Source: JAVKFF01 sp040226215 (GTDB taxonomy: Bacteria; Pseudomonadota; Alphaproteobacteria; DSM-16000; Inquilinaceae). From it: 63,288 nt of DNA. The first letter of the stretch is position 1. Every line of letters starts with the position of its first letter. Positions 1 to 7,702 of the stretch are shown one piece after another. A program made the position numbers and the translations under genes. The notes beneath the pieces are model-generated. The model worked only from the letters and a program-made list of their open reading frames with translations, did not search any database and was not told where the DNA came from. The DNA lies in NCBI GenBank assembly GCA_040226215.1, contig JAVKFF010000158.1, forward strand, positions 1 through 63,288. Reading direction: 5' to 3'.

Positions 1-779
1 GCCGACGAGCGGGCGAGAAGCCCCGCCTCGCGGTCCAAGAGCGCCACCGCGCCCGTGCGGGCCTGGGGCAGGGTGGCGAGAAAATGGCCGAAATCGTCGA
101 GCGTGATGTCGACGCCGAGAACGCCACCCGCGAAGGCATGCGCGAGGGTGACGCCGGGATCGGCGCTGCCCGCCACGGGCCGGATCGGCGACCGGTAGAC
201 GTGGTCCTCCTCAAGCGCGCCCTCGAACCAGGGCCGCGTGCGCGGATCGTAGGCCGTGTCGGCAAGCTGGCGCGCGCGCAGGCTGGCGCCGTCGGCGTCG
301 AGATGTCGCTCGATCCCCAGGGGCGGCGCGCGGCCGTCGCGCAGGATCACGCGTTCCAGAAAGGCGGCCCCGGCTGGTACGACCGCGCCGCCGGCCGCCG
401 CGGAATGGCCGTGCAGCGCCGTCAGCCGGTAGTAGTCCCCGCCATCCAGGGCGATGAACATGTCGCTGACCTGCGGCAGGTCGCGCAGCACGGCGAGGAA
501 GCGGTCACGCAGCGCGTGCCCGTTCGGCCCCGGTGCGATGTCGCCATCGGCCCAATGGGGCAGCAGACCGATCATTGTGATGACCGGGTCGACCAGCGCG
601 TCCGCGCTGAGCCGGGCGTTCTCCGCCGCCGCCGCCAGGGCCTGGTGCGCGGCGACCAGCGCCTCGTCATGGGCGGTGTGGCGCCAGTAGAGCGTCACCG
701 CGCCGACCGTGGCGACGCTGATGGCCAGGATGGCGGCGAACAGCACCTGGGCGATCGACGGGCGCCATCGCGTGGCCAT
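1..779 (-). CDS. Cache-domain membrane sensor, N-terminal part (truncated by window edge)
   Basis: An open frame on the minus strand starts with ATG at 779 (MATRWRPSIAQVLF) and stays open to base 1, so only about 259 N-terminal residues are visible. Residues about 9-30 form one transmembrane segment. The extracytoplasmic part then has the look of a dCache ligand-binding domain: a helical stalk, an L-P-Q-V-S-D-M-F-I-A segment, a Y-D-P-R-T-R-P-W-F motif near residue 180 and G-V-L-G-V-D-I about 45 residues later. The YDPRxRPW and GVxGxDI motifs are typical of Cache sensors of chemoreceptors, GGDEF proteins and adenylate cyclases. The output domain lies outside the window, so the signalling activity cannot be named. 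The long plus-strand open frame over this gene is a GC-driven shadow. Confidence 0.75.
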   Translation of the reverse strand, partial: MATRWRPSIAQVLFAAILAISVATVGAVTLYWRHTAHDEALVAAHQALAAAAENARLSADALVDPVITMIGLLPHWADGDIAPGPNGHALRDRFLAVLRDLPQVSDMFIALDGGDYYRLTALHGHSAAAGGAVVPAGAAFLERVILRDGRAPPLGIERHLDADGASLRARQLADTAYDPRTRPWFEGALEEDHVYRSPIRPVAGSADPGVTLAHAFAGGVLGVDITLDDFGHFLATLPQARTGAVALLDREAGLLARSS

Positions 780-828
780 GCCGCGTTCTCCGCCGTCCGG
801 GGCGCGCGGCTGCCGGCTGCCCGCCCGA

Positions 829-1323
829 TCAGCCCTTGGCGCGCAGGGAGATCACCGGCTGCACGTATTGCGGCTCGATGTCCCAGGGGAAGAAGATCCA
901 GGTGTCCTGGCTGACCTCGGTGATGAAGGTGTCGACCAGCGGCCGGCCAGCCGGCTTGGCGTAGACCGTGGCGACATGCGCCCGGGGCAGCATCTCGCGC
1001 ACGATGCGGATGGTCTTGCCGGTGTCGACCAGATCGTCGACCACCAGCCAGCCGTCGCCGTCGGTGGTCTCCGCCGGGCGCTTCAGGATGCGCGCCTCGC
1101 GTTGGCTCTGATGGTCGTAGGAGGCGATGCAGACCGTGTCGATCAGGCGGATCTCCAGCTCACGCGCGACGATGGCGGCGGGCACCAGGCCGCCCCGGGT
1201 GATGGCGATGATGCCCTCCCAGTTGCGCATCTCCGCCAGGCGCCAGGACAGGGCCTTGGCGTGGCGGTGGAGCTCTTCCCAGGAGACCGGGAAATTCTTG
1301 TTGAACGATCCGCCTTCGACCAC
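829..1323 (-). CDS. gpt: Xanthine-guanine phosphoribosyltransferase
   Basis: Purine salvage enzyme that transfers phosphoribose from PRPP to xanthine, guanine or hypoxanthine in the cytoplasm. The 164-residue product closely follows the E. coli Gpt pattern: ITRGGLVPAAIVAREL, DTVCIASYDHQSQRE, the PRPP loop VVDDLVDTGKT, AKPAGRPLVDTF and the tail motif QDTWIFFPWD. Length fits the family. I place the start at GTG 1323 because GAGGGGG lies six bases upstream and because upstream codons in the frame do not match the family. A perfect 8-bp hairpin sits just upstream (1347-1366). The gene stands between a DUF4864 gene upstream and the Cache sensor downstream, all on the minus strand. Confidence 0.93.
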   Translation of the reverse strand: MVEGGSFNKNFPVSWEELHRHAKALSWRLAEMRNWEGIIAITRGGLVPAAIVARELEIRLIDTVCIASYDHQSQREARILKRPAETTDGDGWLVVDDLVDTGKTIRIVREMLPRAHVATVYAKPAGRPLVDTFITEVSQDTWIFFPWDIEPQYVQPVISLRAKG

Positions 1324-1346
1324 TGCTGACCCCCTCGTCTGTCGCC

Positions 1347-1366
1347 CGCGGTTCTCACGAACCGCG
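1347..1366 (-). terminator. Hairpin between DUF4864 gene and gpt
   Basis: Perfect inverted repeat with 8-base arms (CGCGGTTC/GAACCGCG) and a 4-base loop. It lies about 72 bases after the DUF4864 stop and 24 bases before the gpt start on the minus strand. No T-run follows, so it may be a weak terminator for the upstream gene or a leader structure for gpt. Confidence 0.45.
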
Positions 1367-1438
1367 CCTCGATGTCTTAGACGAGGGCGTTCGGCCATCC
1401 AAGCCCTTCGAGGGGCGGGGCCATCCGCCGGCGGAAGA

Positions 1439-1942
1439 TCAGGCGGCCAGGCCGCTGCCCTCCTCGAAGATCACGCCATCGATCAGCCATCGGCCCGAGG
1501 CGTCCTGGATCATGAAATAGCTGGCGATCACGGGCACGCCGTCCGGACCGACGAACAGCACGCGCTGCACCCAACGCCCGCCCTCCGGCGCCAGGTCGAG
1601 GAAGGTGACCTCGCGCGGGCGGTAGACCGCCTGATAGCCCTGCCGCACCATGTCCATGAAGATGTCCGGGGTGGGAAAGATGCGCTGGATGTTGGGCGAG
1701 GCGTGGGTGAAGGCGCCCGCCGCGTCGTCGCGCTGGAAGGCGTCGATCTGGCTTTCGATGGTGGCGATGATCGCGCCCCGGGTGGGCTCGGGCGCGGCGT
1801 TCTGCGCCACCTCCTGGGCAACGGCGCCCCGCACGATGTCCAGGCGGCCGGCGCTGCCCACGGCGATGCCGACCGCGAGCGCGAGGATGGCGAGAACGGA
1901 GGTAATGAGGTCACGCCGGAAGGCGTAGATGCAACGGGTCAT
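1439..1942 (-). CDS. DUF4864-family exported/membrane-anchored protein
   Basis: A 167-residue protein of unknown function. Residues about 12-30 (LITSVLAILALAVGIAVGS) form a signal anchor or uncleaved signal peptide. The remainder resembles a small NTF2-like/DUF4864 domain: a helix with I-D-A-F-Q-R-D-D, a hydrophobic G-Y-Q-A-V-Y-R-P-R segment, and a closing beta hairpin with Y-F-M-I-Q-D-A-S-G-R-W-L-I-D-G-V, the usual end of DUF4864 proteins. It is likely periplasmic or exposed at the inner membrane. The start at ATG 1942 gives a good positively charged n-region (RCIYAFRR). No catalytic residues can be assigned. Confidence 0.75.
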   Translation of the reverse strand: MTRCIYAFRRDLITSVLAILALAVGIAVGSAGRLDIVRGAVAQEVAQNAAPEPTRGAIIATIESQIDAFQRDDAAGAFTHASPNIQRIFPTPDIFMDMVRQGYQAVYRPREVTFLDLAPEGGRWVQRVLFVGPDGVPVIASYFMIQDASGRWLIDGVIFEEGSGLAA

Positions 1943-2292
1943 GACCGATGCTCCCCTGTTATCGTTATCGCAGGAAACGCCCGGCCAGGATCGATCGTTC
2001 CCTGCTTTCCCTGGACTATACGCGGGACGACGCGGCGCGGATCGTCCCTTTTTATGGCAATGGCGTTATCGGGGGCGTTATCGGGCCCGGGCTTGCCGGC
2101 GGAAGGTTGCGCCCTCAGGCCGCATGCAAGGACCCTCGGCGCCGGCGCGGCGGATCATCGGCCGGGGCGGCGGCGGAAGGTCGCCGGTCGCACGAGGCGC
2201 CGCGACGCCCGGCGACGGCGCGGCGGAAACGACCCGGCCGGTCTGATCCGGGCTGTACTAATGCAGGCCGATCGCCGCCGGCTGGTCACGCC
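1943..2292. other. Intergenic region without recognisable gene
   Basis: About 350 bases between the lipoprotein stop and the DUF4864 start, both minus strand. It holds a short direct repeat (GGCGTTATCGGG twice, near 2060-2085) and the presumed promoter of the DUF4864 gene. I see no convincing coding frame or RNA gene. Confidence 0.6.
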
Positions 2293-3453
2293 TCAGCGGA
2301 CGTAGACCCTGACCTCGCTGCCGGCGGCGCTGGCCAGCTGGGTCTGACCCAGGCTGATCCGGCTCGACGGCAGGCCGAGCTGCACCAGGTGGCGCAGGAT
2401 CTCGTCCGCACCCTCCCGTGCGTCGTTGGCGGCGATGGCCGTGTTCTGCGGCGTGCCGCTGGTCGGGCTGACGGCGATGATCGAGAAGGTCGCCTCCGGC
2501 CGGCGCTCCAGCGCCTGGGCCACGGCCTCGTAGACGATCTGCTCGTAGTCGACGTCCTGCTGGCCGGAGAAGCGCACCACGATCAGCGGGTCGGTATTGG
2601 GGACGTTGAGGGCCGGCGCGGCGGCGACCGAGGCGGCGCTGCCGAAGCCGGCGCCGGCCGCCGTCGGATAGGCCCGGTTGATCAGGCTGGCGCCATAGGG
2701 CTCGCCATTGGCGATCGCCACCTGCAGGGAGGTCAGGTTCGAGCGCTCGGCGCTGACCGTGGTCGACTGCAGGGTGATCTCGTCGGTCAGCTCGTCGAGC
2801 AGGCGCTCGACCACCACCAGGGTGCGGTCGATCTCGTCCTCCAGGATGCCGAGCTGGCGGTGGTCCTCCTCGATGCCGCCGGGCAGGCGGTAGGTGCCGC
2901 GCACCGAATCGAGCAGGAAGTCGCCGACCGCGTTGTCGGACACCGCCTGGCCGGTCAGCGAGTTGAGGCGGCTGACCTCGGCGCTCATGCGGTCGAGCGC
3001 GGCGGCCGCCTCGCCCCATTGCTGCACCAGGATCGGATTGCCGGGCGTGGTGCCGTTCTGCAGCCGCCGGTCGATCTGCGCCACATTGGCGTAATAGGTG
3101 CTGGCCGAGGCCTGGTTGGACAGGCGCGCCTGCTGCAGCGTGTCGATGCGGGCGGCCACCTGGTTCTGCAGGGCCGCCACTTCCGACTGCAGCTGCTGGA
3201 TGCGCGTGCCGATCACGGTGCCGGTATTGCCGCCCAGCGAGTTGCTGCCGGTGCGGAAATCCTCGGCGAAACCGAGTTCCGAGGCCGTCTGCGGCAGGGC
3301 GGAGGTCGAGGGCAGGATGTCCGCCGAGCCGCCGCCCGCCGAAGCGCCCGCCGACCCGCCCGCCGACATGGTCTGCCCCCCCTGGTTCTGGCAGCCGGCC
3401 AGAGCCAGGGCCAGGGTGCCGATCAGGGCGATGCGCGTGCTGTTCTTTTTCAT
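2293..3453 (-). CDS. Lipoprotein with coiled coil and OmpA-like C-terminal domain
   Basis: A 386-residue secreted lipoprotein. The N-terminus has a basic n-region, a hydrophobic stretch and the lipobox LALAGC, so the cysteine at about residue 21 should be lipidated. A glycine/serine/alanine-rich linker follows, then a long amphipathic helical region (about 80-260, rich in Q, L, A, V heptads) suggesting coiled coil. The last 100 residues read like an OmpA/MotB-type fold: V-R-F-S-G-Q-Q-D-V-D-Y-E, a helix A-L-E-R-R-P, A-A-N-D-A-R, and I-S-L-G-Q-T...E-V-R-V-Y-V-R. This suggests an envelope structural protein, possibly peptidoglycan-contacting. No operon partner is evident; the 350-base gap separates it from the next minus-strand gene. 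Confidence 0.8.
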   Translation of the reverse strand: MKKNSTRIALIGTLALALAGCQNQGGQTMSAGGSAGASAGGGSADILPSTSALPQTASELGFAEDFRTGSNSLGGNTGTVIGTRIQQLQSEVAALQNQVAARIDTLQQARLSNQASASTYYANVAQIDRRLQNGTTPGNPILVQQWGEAAAALDRMSAEVSRLNSLTGQAVSDNAVGDFLLDSVRGTYRLPGGIEEDHRQLGILEDEIDRTLVVVERLLDELTDEITLQSTTVSAERSNLTSLQVAIANGEPYGASLINRAYPTAAGAGFGSAASVAAAPALNVPNTDPLIVVRFSGQQDVDYEQIVYEAVAQALERRPEATFSIIAVSPTSGTPQNTAIAANDAREGADEILRHLVQLGLPSSRISLGQTQLASAAGSEVRVYVR

Positions 3454-3853
3454 GGGCGCTGCCTGCCGTTGTCCCTCGTCACCTCGAACGCCTGCACGAC
3501 CGCCGGGCTGCGCCCCGTCCGGTCACCGGCGGGCAACACGAGCCGGCGCCTGACCGCGCCGTCCCGCGTCCTCCCGGGGAAGGCCTGGCGGCGCCTGTGA
3601 CGCCGCGCCGGGCCTGCCGGTGATCCACCGCCGGCGCCCGGATGGGGTGCACGGCATGGCGGGGCCCGCTCGCCCGCCCGGATGTCGTCACGGCGGTACC
3701 GGCCGCGACGTCCCGGTTGTGGCGAATCCGGAGCCTTGCTGCAAGGGGCGTGTTTTGCGAGTCGCCCCCGTGCGCGGATACTACTTACGCGAATGGTTGA
3801 GAACAAGGCGCTAATCGGTGCCGATCACCGCTTTTTGCGTGTGCGGCCGTGCA

Positions 3854-3958
3854 TTTCCGGGCGCCGGCCCCGCTTCCGGGCGCCGCTCCAGGCAGAGGCC
3901 TCGCTTCCGGGCACGGCCTCGCTTCCGGGCGCCGGCCTCGCTTCCGGGCGCCGGTACG
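3854..3958. repeat. Imperfect tandem repeat, about 19-bp unit
   Basis: Five copies of a unit close to CTTCCGGGCGCCGGCCTCG begin near 3854, 3873, 3904, 3922 and 3941. The copies at 3904, 3922 and 3941 are directly adjacent (18-19 bp spacing), and the second is interrupted by a 12-base insertion. The unit contains the partial palindrome CCGGGCGCCGG. There is no spacer of constant length, so this is not a CRISPR array. Confidence 0.75.
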
Positions 3959-4106
3959 CCCGCCGCGCCCCGATCGCCAGGCGCCCAACCCCAGCCCGTG
4001 CCCCGGCGACGGCACACTCTCCTCTCCCGGGACCCGGCTCCTCTCCCGCAACCCGGGTGACGCAGCCTGCGCCCCAGCCATGCACCGCCGGGCCGGCGCC
4101 GCGCTC

Positions 4107-4135
4107 TTGATCGCGCCGGGGGCATCTGCTATTTC
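4107..4135 (+). promoter_or_regulatory. Candidate sigma-70 promoter for tRNA-Arg
   Basis: TTGATC and TATTTC are separated by exactly 17 bases in an otherwise very GC-rich stretch, about 95 bases before the mature tRNA 5' end. The match is partial (TTGACA/TATAAT consensus), so this is a suggestion only. Confidence 0.35.
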
Positions 4136-4230
4136 CCACGCCGCTTCGGGCGATACCCGCGCCGTCCCGCCATCCGGGCGCCGCACCCGCCGCCGGCCCA
4201 CCCGCCGGCGCCACATGTCCCCGAACCAGC

Positions 4231-4307
4231 GCGCCCGTAGCTCAATTGGATAGAGCATCTGACTACGGATCAGAAGGTTGGGAGTTCGAATCTTCCCGGG
4301 CGCGCCA
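4231..4307 (+). tRNA. tRNA-Arg (anticodon ACG)
   Basis: A 77-base cloverleaf with encoded CCA. The acceptor stem GCGCCCG pairs with CGGGCGC at the 3' end, followed by discriminator G and CCA. The D arm contains AGCTCAATTGGATAGAGC. The anticodon stem is TCTGA/TCAGA around loop CTACGGA, giving anticodon ACG, which reads CGU/CGC/CGA after A34 deamination. The T arm contains GTTCGAAT. This is a frequent integration site for mobile elements, and the DNA immediately downstream is markedly AT-rich compared with the rest of the window. Confidence 0.97.
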
Positions 4308-4379
4308 TTGATTTCATTGGCTTTTTCGACAGCGCTCAAGCGTCGGTTTGGCGGGTAGGGTGCAAATAGGGGGCAATTG

Positions 4380-4949
4380 ATGGGCGTTGATTGGCTTGTC
4401 GGGCAAGTCGCGATTGGACTTATCAGCTTCTTCTTTGCCCTTCTCCTAGTCGTGCTACTGCGTAGGCCTAAGCTAATTTTCTATGCGGCGCCAACGTTCA
4501 TCTACAGCGTAACTCACACTCAGCAAATCCCTAACCAACAGCCGGGAAAATCAATAATTATTACCACTTCGCTTGTCGTTGCCAATGTCGGCCGAAAAAG
4601 CTACCCGCAATGTCGTAATTTTTCAAAGTCATAGGCCGACTGTATTAGAAATAGAACCGAAAAAAATTTACCGAAGCGATCCAAGACACTAATTACATAA
4701 TTGATACCGGTGATTTATCTCCTGGTGAATCAGTTTTCATCCAATATTTTGCGTGAATTTGGCACTACCGGAGATGAGATATGTGAAATCCGACGATATG
4801 ATCGGAGTTTTTCAAAATATTCAGCTCCAGCGCGTCTACCAAAAGTGGGCTCAGGCGGCAGCAGCATTTTTATGATTATCGGGTTCACATACGTTCTGGC
4901 GAACATCGTACGGATTATTATCTCAAGCGTTCAGTCCAGCACTCAATAG
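4380..4949 (+). pseudogene. AT-rich membrane-protein gene broken by three +1 frameshifts
   Basis: The start ATG 4380 has AGGGGG upstream and opens with a transmembrane helix (residues about 8-29). The reading frame shifts by +1 three times: near the A5 run at 4595-4599, near the A7 run at 4660-4666, and at the T4 run at 4747-4750. Joining the four pieces gives one coherent product of about 188 residues: N-terminal helix, a soluble part (V-V-I-F-Q-S-H-R-P, D-T-G-D-L-S-P-G-E-S-V-F, L-R-E-F-G-T-T-G-D-E) and a second transmembrane segment before the stop at 4947-4949. Function unknown. GC content is far below the neighbours, suggesting recent transfer. All three shifts sit on homopolymers, so sequencing or assembly error is as possible as real decay. 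Confidence 0.65.
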
Positions 4950-5025
4950 CCATTACCTGATCCGCCTGTTGCGCTGCTTCTCGCCGACTGTGTGCTCGAT
5001 AACTGCCGGCAGTTCCGGCATCAGG

Positions 5026-5736
5026 CTATCGGTCCGCCACCGGTGGGCCCAGCTTGCTCTGCTCAATCTCGATTGCATCCTTGAAGCGCTTGCCCTTCTC
5101 CATCCGGAAGTACCTGCCCGTTCCCGCAACAGACTCGACCCTGTCGAGGCGGAGGTGCCGGAAGTCCCGCGCGGTCTCGCACCAGATCGTCAGCAGCCAG
5201 GCGTTTTCGAACAGGGTCAGTCCCAAGGGGCGCGCCTCTCTCGTCGATGCGCGACCTTCGGCGTTCCGATACCCGATCCTTAGAAGTTCCCTTGAGGATA
5301 TCGCCGCGCGCACCGTGGAAAATGGCAGTGGACCGGTGTTGCCACCCGCCGTGCCGCCGGGGCCGGCCTCCAGCGGGGTATCGACCATGCTCTCCTTCTG
5401 CGCCTCTCCCAGTGCGGAGGATATCTTGGCTGCCGCGCGTTGAGCCGCACCGTCGAGCAGCGGCGCGGCGCGCTCGCGGACGAGCTTCAGGCCGAGGATG
5501 ACGGCGTCCAGTTCGTCGGTCTCGAACCGCAACGAAGGAAGGAAGTACCCCCGTTCCATGACATAGCCGATACCGCCCTCGCCGCGGATCGGTGCGCCCA
5601 TCGCCTGCAAGTCGGCAAGGTCGCGATAGACGGACCGAACCGAGACACCCAGTTCCGACGCCAGCGAGGCCGCCGTCACCGGCGTTGCGCGCAGACGCAA
5701 CAAGTCCAGCAAGCGGAACAGACGGAACAAGCGCAT
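5026..5736 (-). CDS. YafY-type WYL-domain transcriptional regulator
   Basis: A 236-residue DNA-binding regulator. An N-terminal winged helix-turn-helix (M-R-L-F-R-L-F-R-L-L-D-L-L-R, then V-T-A-A-S-L-A-S-E-L-G-V-S-V-R-S-V-Y-R-D-L, residues about 1-60) is followed by a linker and a WYL-type ligand-sensing domain with I-G-Y-R-N-A-E-G and R-P-L-G-L-T-L-F-E-N-A-W-L-L. The tail R-H-L-R-L-D-R-V-E-S is typical of the family. I chose ATG 5736 because the family begins with the MRxxRLFxLL segment; further upstream the frame overlaps the divergent gene. The divergent SnoaL-like gene starts at 5810 and the 73-base gap holds a perfect palindrome, so self-regulation and control of that gene are likely. Confidence 0.88.
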   Translation of the reverse strand: MRLFRLFRLLDLLRLRATPVTAASLASELGVSVRSVYRDLADLQAMGAPIRGEGGIGYVMERGYFLPSLRFETDELDAVILGLKLVRERAAPLLDGAAQRAAAKISSALGEAQKESMVDTPLEAGPGGTAGGNTGPLPFSTVRAAISSRELLRIGYRNAEGRASTREARPLGLTLFENAWLLTIWCETARDFRHLRLDRVESVAGTGRYFRMEKGKRFKDAIEIEQSKLGPPVADR

Positions 5737-5746
5737 CGGCGGCCCC

Positions 5747-5761
5747 TGACAGAAACTGTCA
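5747..5761. promoter_or_regulatory. Candidate operator of the WYL regulator
   Basis: Perfect inverted repeat TGACAG-AAA-CTGTCA, placed 10 bases upstream of the regulator start and about 50 bases upstream of the divergent gene. Its position between divergent genes and its symmetry fit a dimer binding site; the assignment to this regulator is inference. Confidence 0.55.
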
Positions 5762-5809
5762 CAGACTAATCGCAATGTCCGCTCACCGAAACCGAAACGG
5801 GAGATACCA

Positions 5810-6262
5810 ATGAAGCTTCGGATCATTGGAGCGGCCGCCTTACTGGCCCAGACGCTCGCCACCCAGACCCACGCGGAGGAATCCATGGACCAGACGGCAA
5901 TTCTCGAAACCATCTCGGCCATGACCACGGCCTTCGCCGCCGGCGACATCGAGGGGGTCATGGCGACCTATGAGCCTTCGGCGGTCGTCATCGCTCAGCC
6001 AGGTCAGCCTGTTACAGGCGACGCCGACCTTCGTGCGATGTTTGCGGAGTTCGTCGCTAGCGGCGTGAACTTCACCTATGACGCACACGAGGTCGTGGTC
6101 GCGGGCGATGTCGGCCTGCATCTGATGTCGTGGACCGCGCCCGGGCCGAACGGACCGATGACCGCGCTCTCGGTCGCGGTCCTGCGCCGACAGCCGGATG
6201 GCAGCTGGAGAATGGTGATCGATCATCCATTCGGGGATGGCGTGATGCAGCAAAATCGGTGA
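5810..6262 (+). CDS. Secreted SnoaL-like/NTF2-fold protein (DUF4440 type)
   Basis: A 150-residue protein. Residues 1-22 form a signal peptide (MKLRIIGAAALLAQTLATQTHA), so the product is probably periplasmic. The mature part has the NTF2-like layout: helix with I-L-E-T-I-S-A-M-T-T-A-F-A-A-G-D-I-E-G-V-M, then Y-E-P-S-A-V-V, a G-D-A-D-L-R-A-M-F helix, and a beta sheet ending W-R-M-V-I-D-H-P-F-G. Such proteins bind small ligands or act as steroid-isomerase-like enzymes; the substrate is unknown. It is transcribed divergently from the WYL regulator and is its most likely target. Confidence 0.8.
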   Translation: MKLRIIGAAALLAQTLATQTHAEESMDQTAILETISAMTTAFAAGDIEGVMATYEPSAVVIAQPGQPVTGDADLRAMFAEFVASGVNFTYDAHEVVVAGDVGLHLMSWTAPGPNGPMTALSVAVLRRQPDGSWRMVIDHPFGDGVMQQNR

Positions 6263-6419
6263 TCGAATAGGCAAATCCAGGAGTGTCGTTTTCCGGGCGC
6301 GCCTGCCTCTCTCCCACGGTTGCGGCCAGCCTTTGCACCCCAGCCTTCGATGTTGGCCGCTGGAAACTGACTGGTTTCGGTCAGGTTTCCAGAATGTGCC
6401 GAGTCTGGCCGCTCTTGGC

Positions 6420-7547
6420 TCACGGCGCCAGTTCCGCCTGCACCTCGCCGAGCAGGGCGAGGGCGGCGAGGCGGCCCAGTTCGTCGGAGCATTTCGCGGC
6501 CTTGCCGCAGCCGCCGGTGGCGATGGTGACGCGCCTGGAGAGCGGGCCGATCGTTGGCAGGCCGGAGCGACTGAAGGTGGTCATGCAGGGCACGACGCGG
6601 CGTTCCTCGACGGCGAGACCGGGCAGGCGCGCCAGGAGCTGCGCCTCGAGCGCGTCGGCGACGGCGCTCGAGCCGCCGGAGCGGAACCAGTCGCGGATCG
6701 CCGCCTCGCCGTCGAGTATCCGGTCGACCGGGTCGCCGCCGAGCTTCAGCCAGGTTCCGCCGTCCGGGTAGACGATCGGCGGCAGGATGTAAGGGTCCGC
6801 ACCCCGGGGGCCGAAGCAGCGCATCGACGGCATGGCGGCCAGGCGTGCCGCCTCCGCGGCGCCGAGCCGGAACAGCGCCACCGTGCGGGCGTAGACCGTC
6901 AAGCCCAATGCGCGGCCGAGCAGCGACTGCGTGTGACCGCCTGCCGCGACCAGTACGCCCCCGGCCTCGACTTCTCCTGACCGGGTGCGGATCGTCACGC
7001 CCGATCGGTTCTCCGAGATCGCCAGGGCTGGTTCGTGGATGACCAGGGCGCCGGCGCGTGTCGCCGCGATCGTCTGGGCCGTGACCAGGCGGCGCGGGCT
7101 GATATGGCCGGCATTGCGCGGCTCGAAGCATCCGCGCATGCCGGGCCGGATGCCGAGAAAGGGAAAGCGCGCCCTGAGCTCGGCAGCGTCGCAGGTCTCG
7201 CAATCGATGCCTTCCGCCGCGGCGATGGCTGTAAGCTCGGCAACCTCCCCGCCGTCGTCGGCGCCGAGATGCAGCGCGCCGGCCTCGCGGTAGAAGTCCA
7301 CGCCGCTGGCGGCGCGGATCTCGCCATAGCGCGCGATCGACGCGGCGTTTGCCCGGCGCCAGAACGGGTGCGCCTCGAGCACCCTGGTGATGCGGCCCTC
7401 GTCGTAGTGGCTGCCGAAGACGCCGTCATGGCGCGCCAGGTCCGCCGGCTCTTGCGGACCGATCAGCGCCACCTCGTGGCCCATCAGGCCGAGATGGCGC
7501 GCCGCCGCCGCGCCGATCAGGCCGCGTCCGACCACCGCCAGTCTCAT
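6420..7547 (-). CDS. FAD-dependent amine/glycine oxidase (DAO family)
   Basis: A 375-residue flavoenzyme of the D-amino-acid oxidase/sarcosine oxidase family. It opens with the dinucleotide-binding motif VVGRGLIGAAAARHLG, has the family pattern G-S-H-Y-D-E-G-R-I-T-R near residue 55 and R-F-P-F-L-G-I-R-P near 130, and ends with G-L-P-T-I-G-P-L and A-T-G-G-C-G-K-A-A-K. A cysteine in V-V-P-C-M-T-T lies where monomeric sarcosine oxidases attach FAD covalently; that role is inference. Expected reaction: oxidation of a secondary or primary amine to an imine with H2O2 release. Start ATG 7547 places the FAD motif at the extreme N-terminus; a GTG at 7601 is an alternative. Substrate not deducible. Confidence 0.82.
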   Translation of the reverse strand: MRLAVVGRGLIGAAAARHLGLMGHEVALIGPQEPADLARHDGVFGSHYDEGRITRVLEAHPFWRRANAASIARYGEIRAASGVDFYREAGALHLGADDGGEVAELTAIAAAEGIDCETCDAAELRARFPFLGIRPGMRGCFEPRNAGHISPRRLVTAQTIAATRAGALVIHEPALAISENRSGVTIRTRSGEVEAGGVLVAAGGHTQSLLGRALGLTVYARTVALFRLGAAEAARLAAMPSMRCFGPRGADPYILPPIVYPDGGTWLKLGGDPVDRILDGEAAIRDWFRSGGSSAVADALEAQLLARLPGLAVEERRVVPCMTTFSRSGLPTIGPLSRRVTIATGGCGKAAKCSDELGRLAALALLGEVQAELAP

Positions 7548-7702
7548 GTCGGCATCACCATCCAGCGCGCGCTCCAGCGAGTCGTCCCGGCCCATCGGCA
7601 CGGTGCCGCCATGTCCGGCCGGTTCGCCTCTCCGGTCAAGACCTTAGGATGCGGCCGGCAAACGGTCCGGCCGCTTGCCGATCGGCTTTGCCACCCCACC
7701 CG

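Larger units (their letters stand above)
3454..4230. other. Long gene-free GC-rich region upstream of tRNA-Arg
   Basis: Nearly 780 bases with no credible gene. Open frames here are proline/arginine/glycine-rich and lack start-site signals. Contents I can support: an imperfect tandem repeat (3854-3958) and a possible promoter for the tRNA (4107-4135). Confidence 0.65.

Noticed and set aside
3854..3958. CRISPR array
   Set aside because: Repeat units are adjacent and imperfect, with no regular unique spacers and no cas genes nearby.
3785..4339. Minus-strand open frame covering the tRNA-Arg gene
   Set aside because: It overlaps a perfect tRNA and GC-rich repeats, and the protein is a Pro/Arg/Gly mix with no homology signs.
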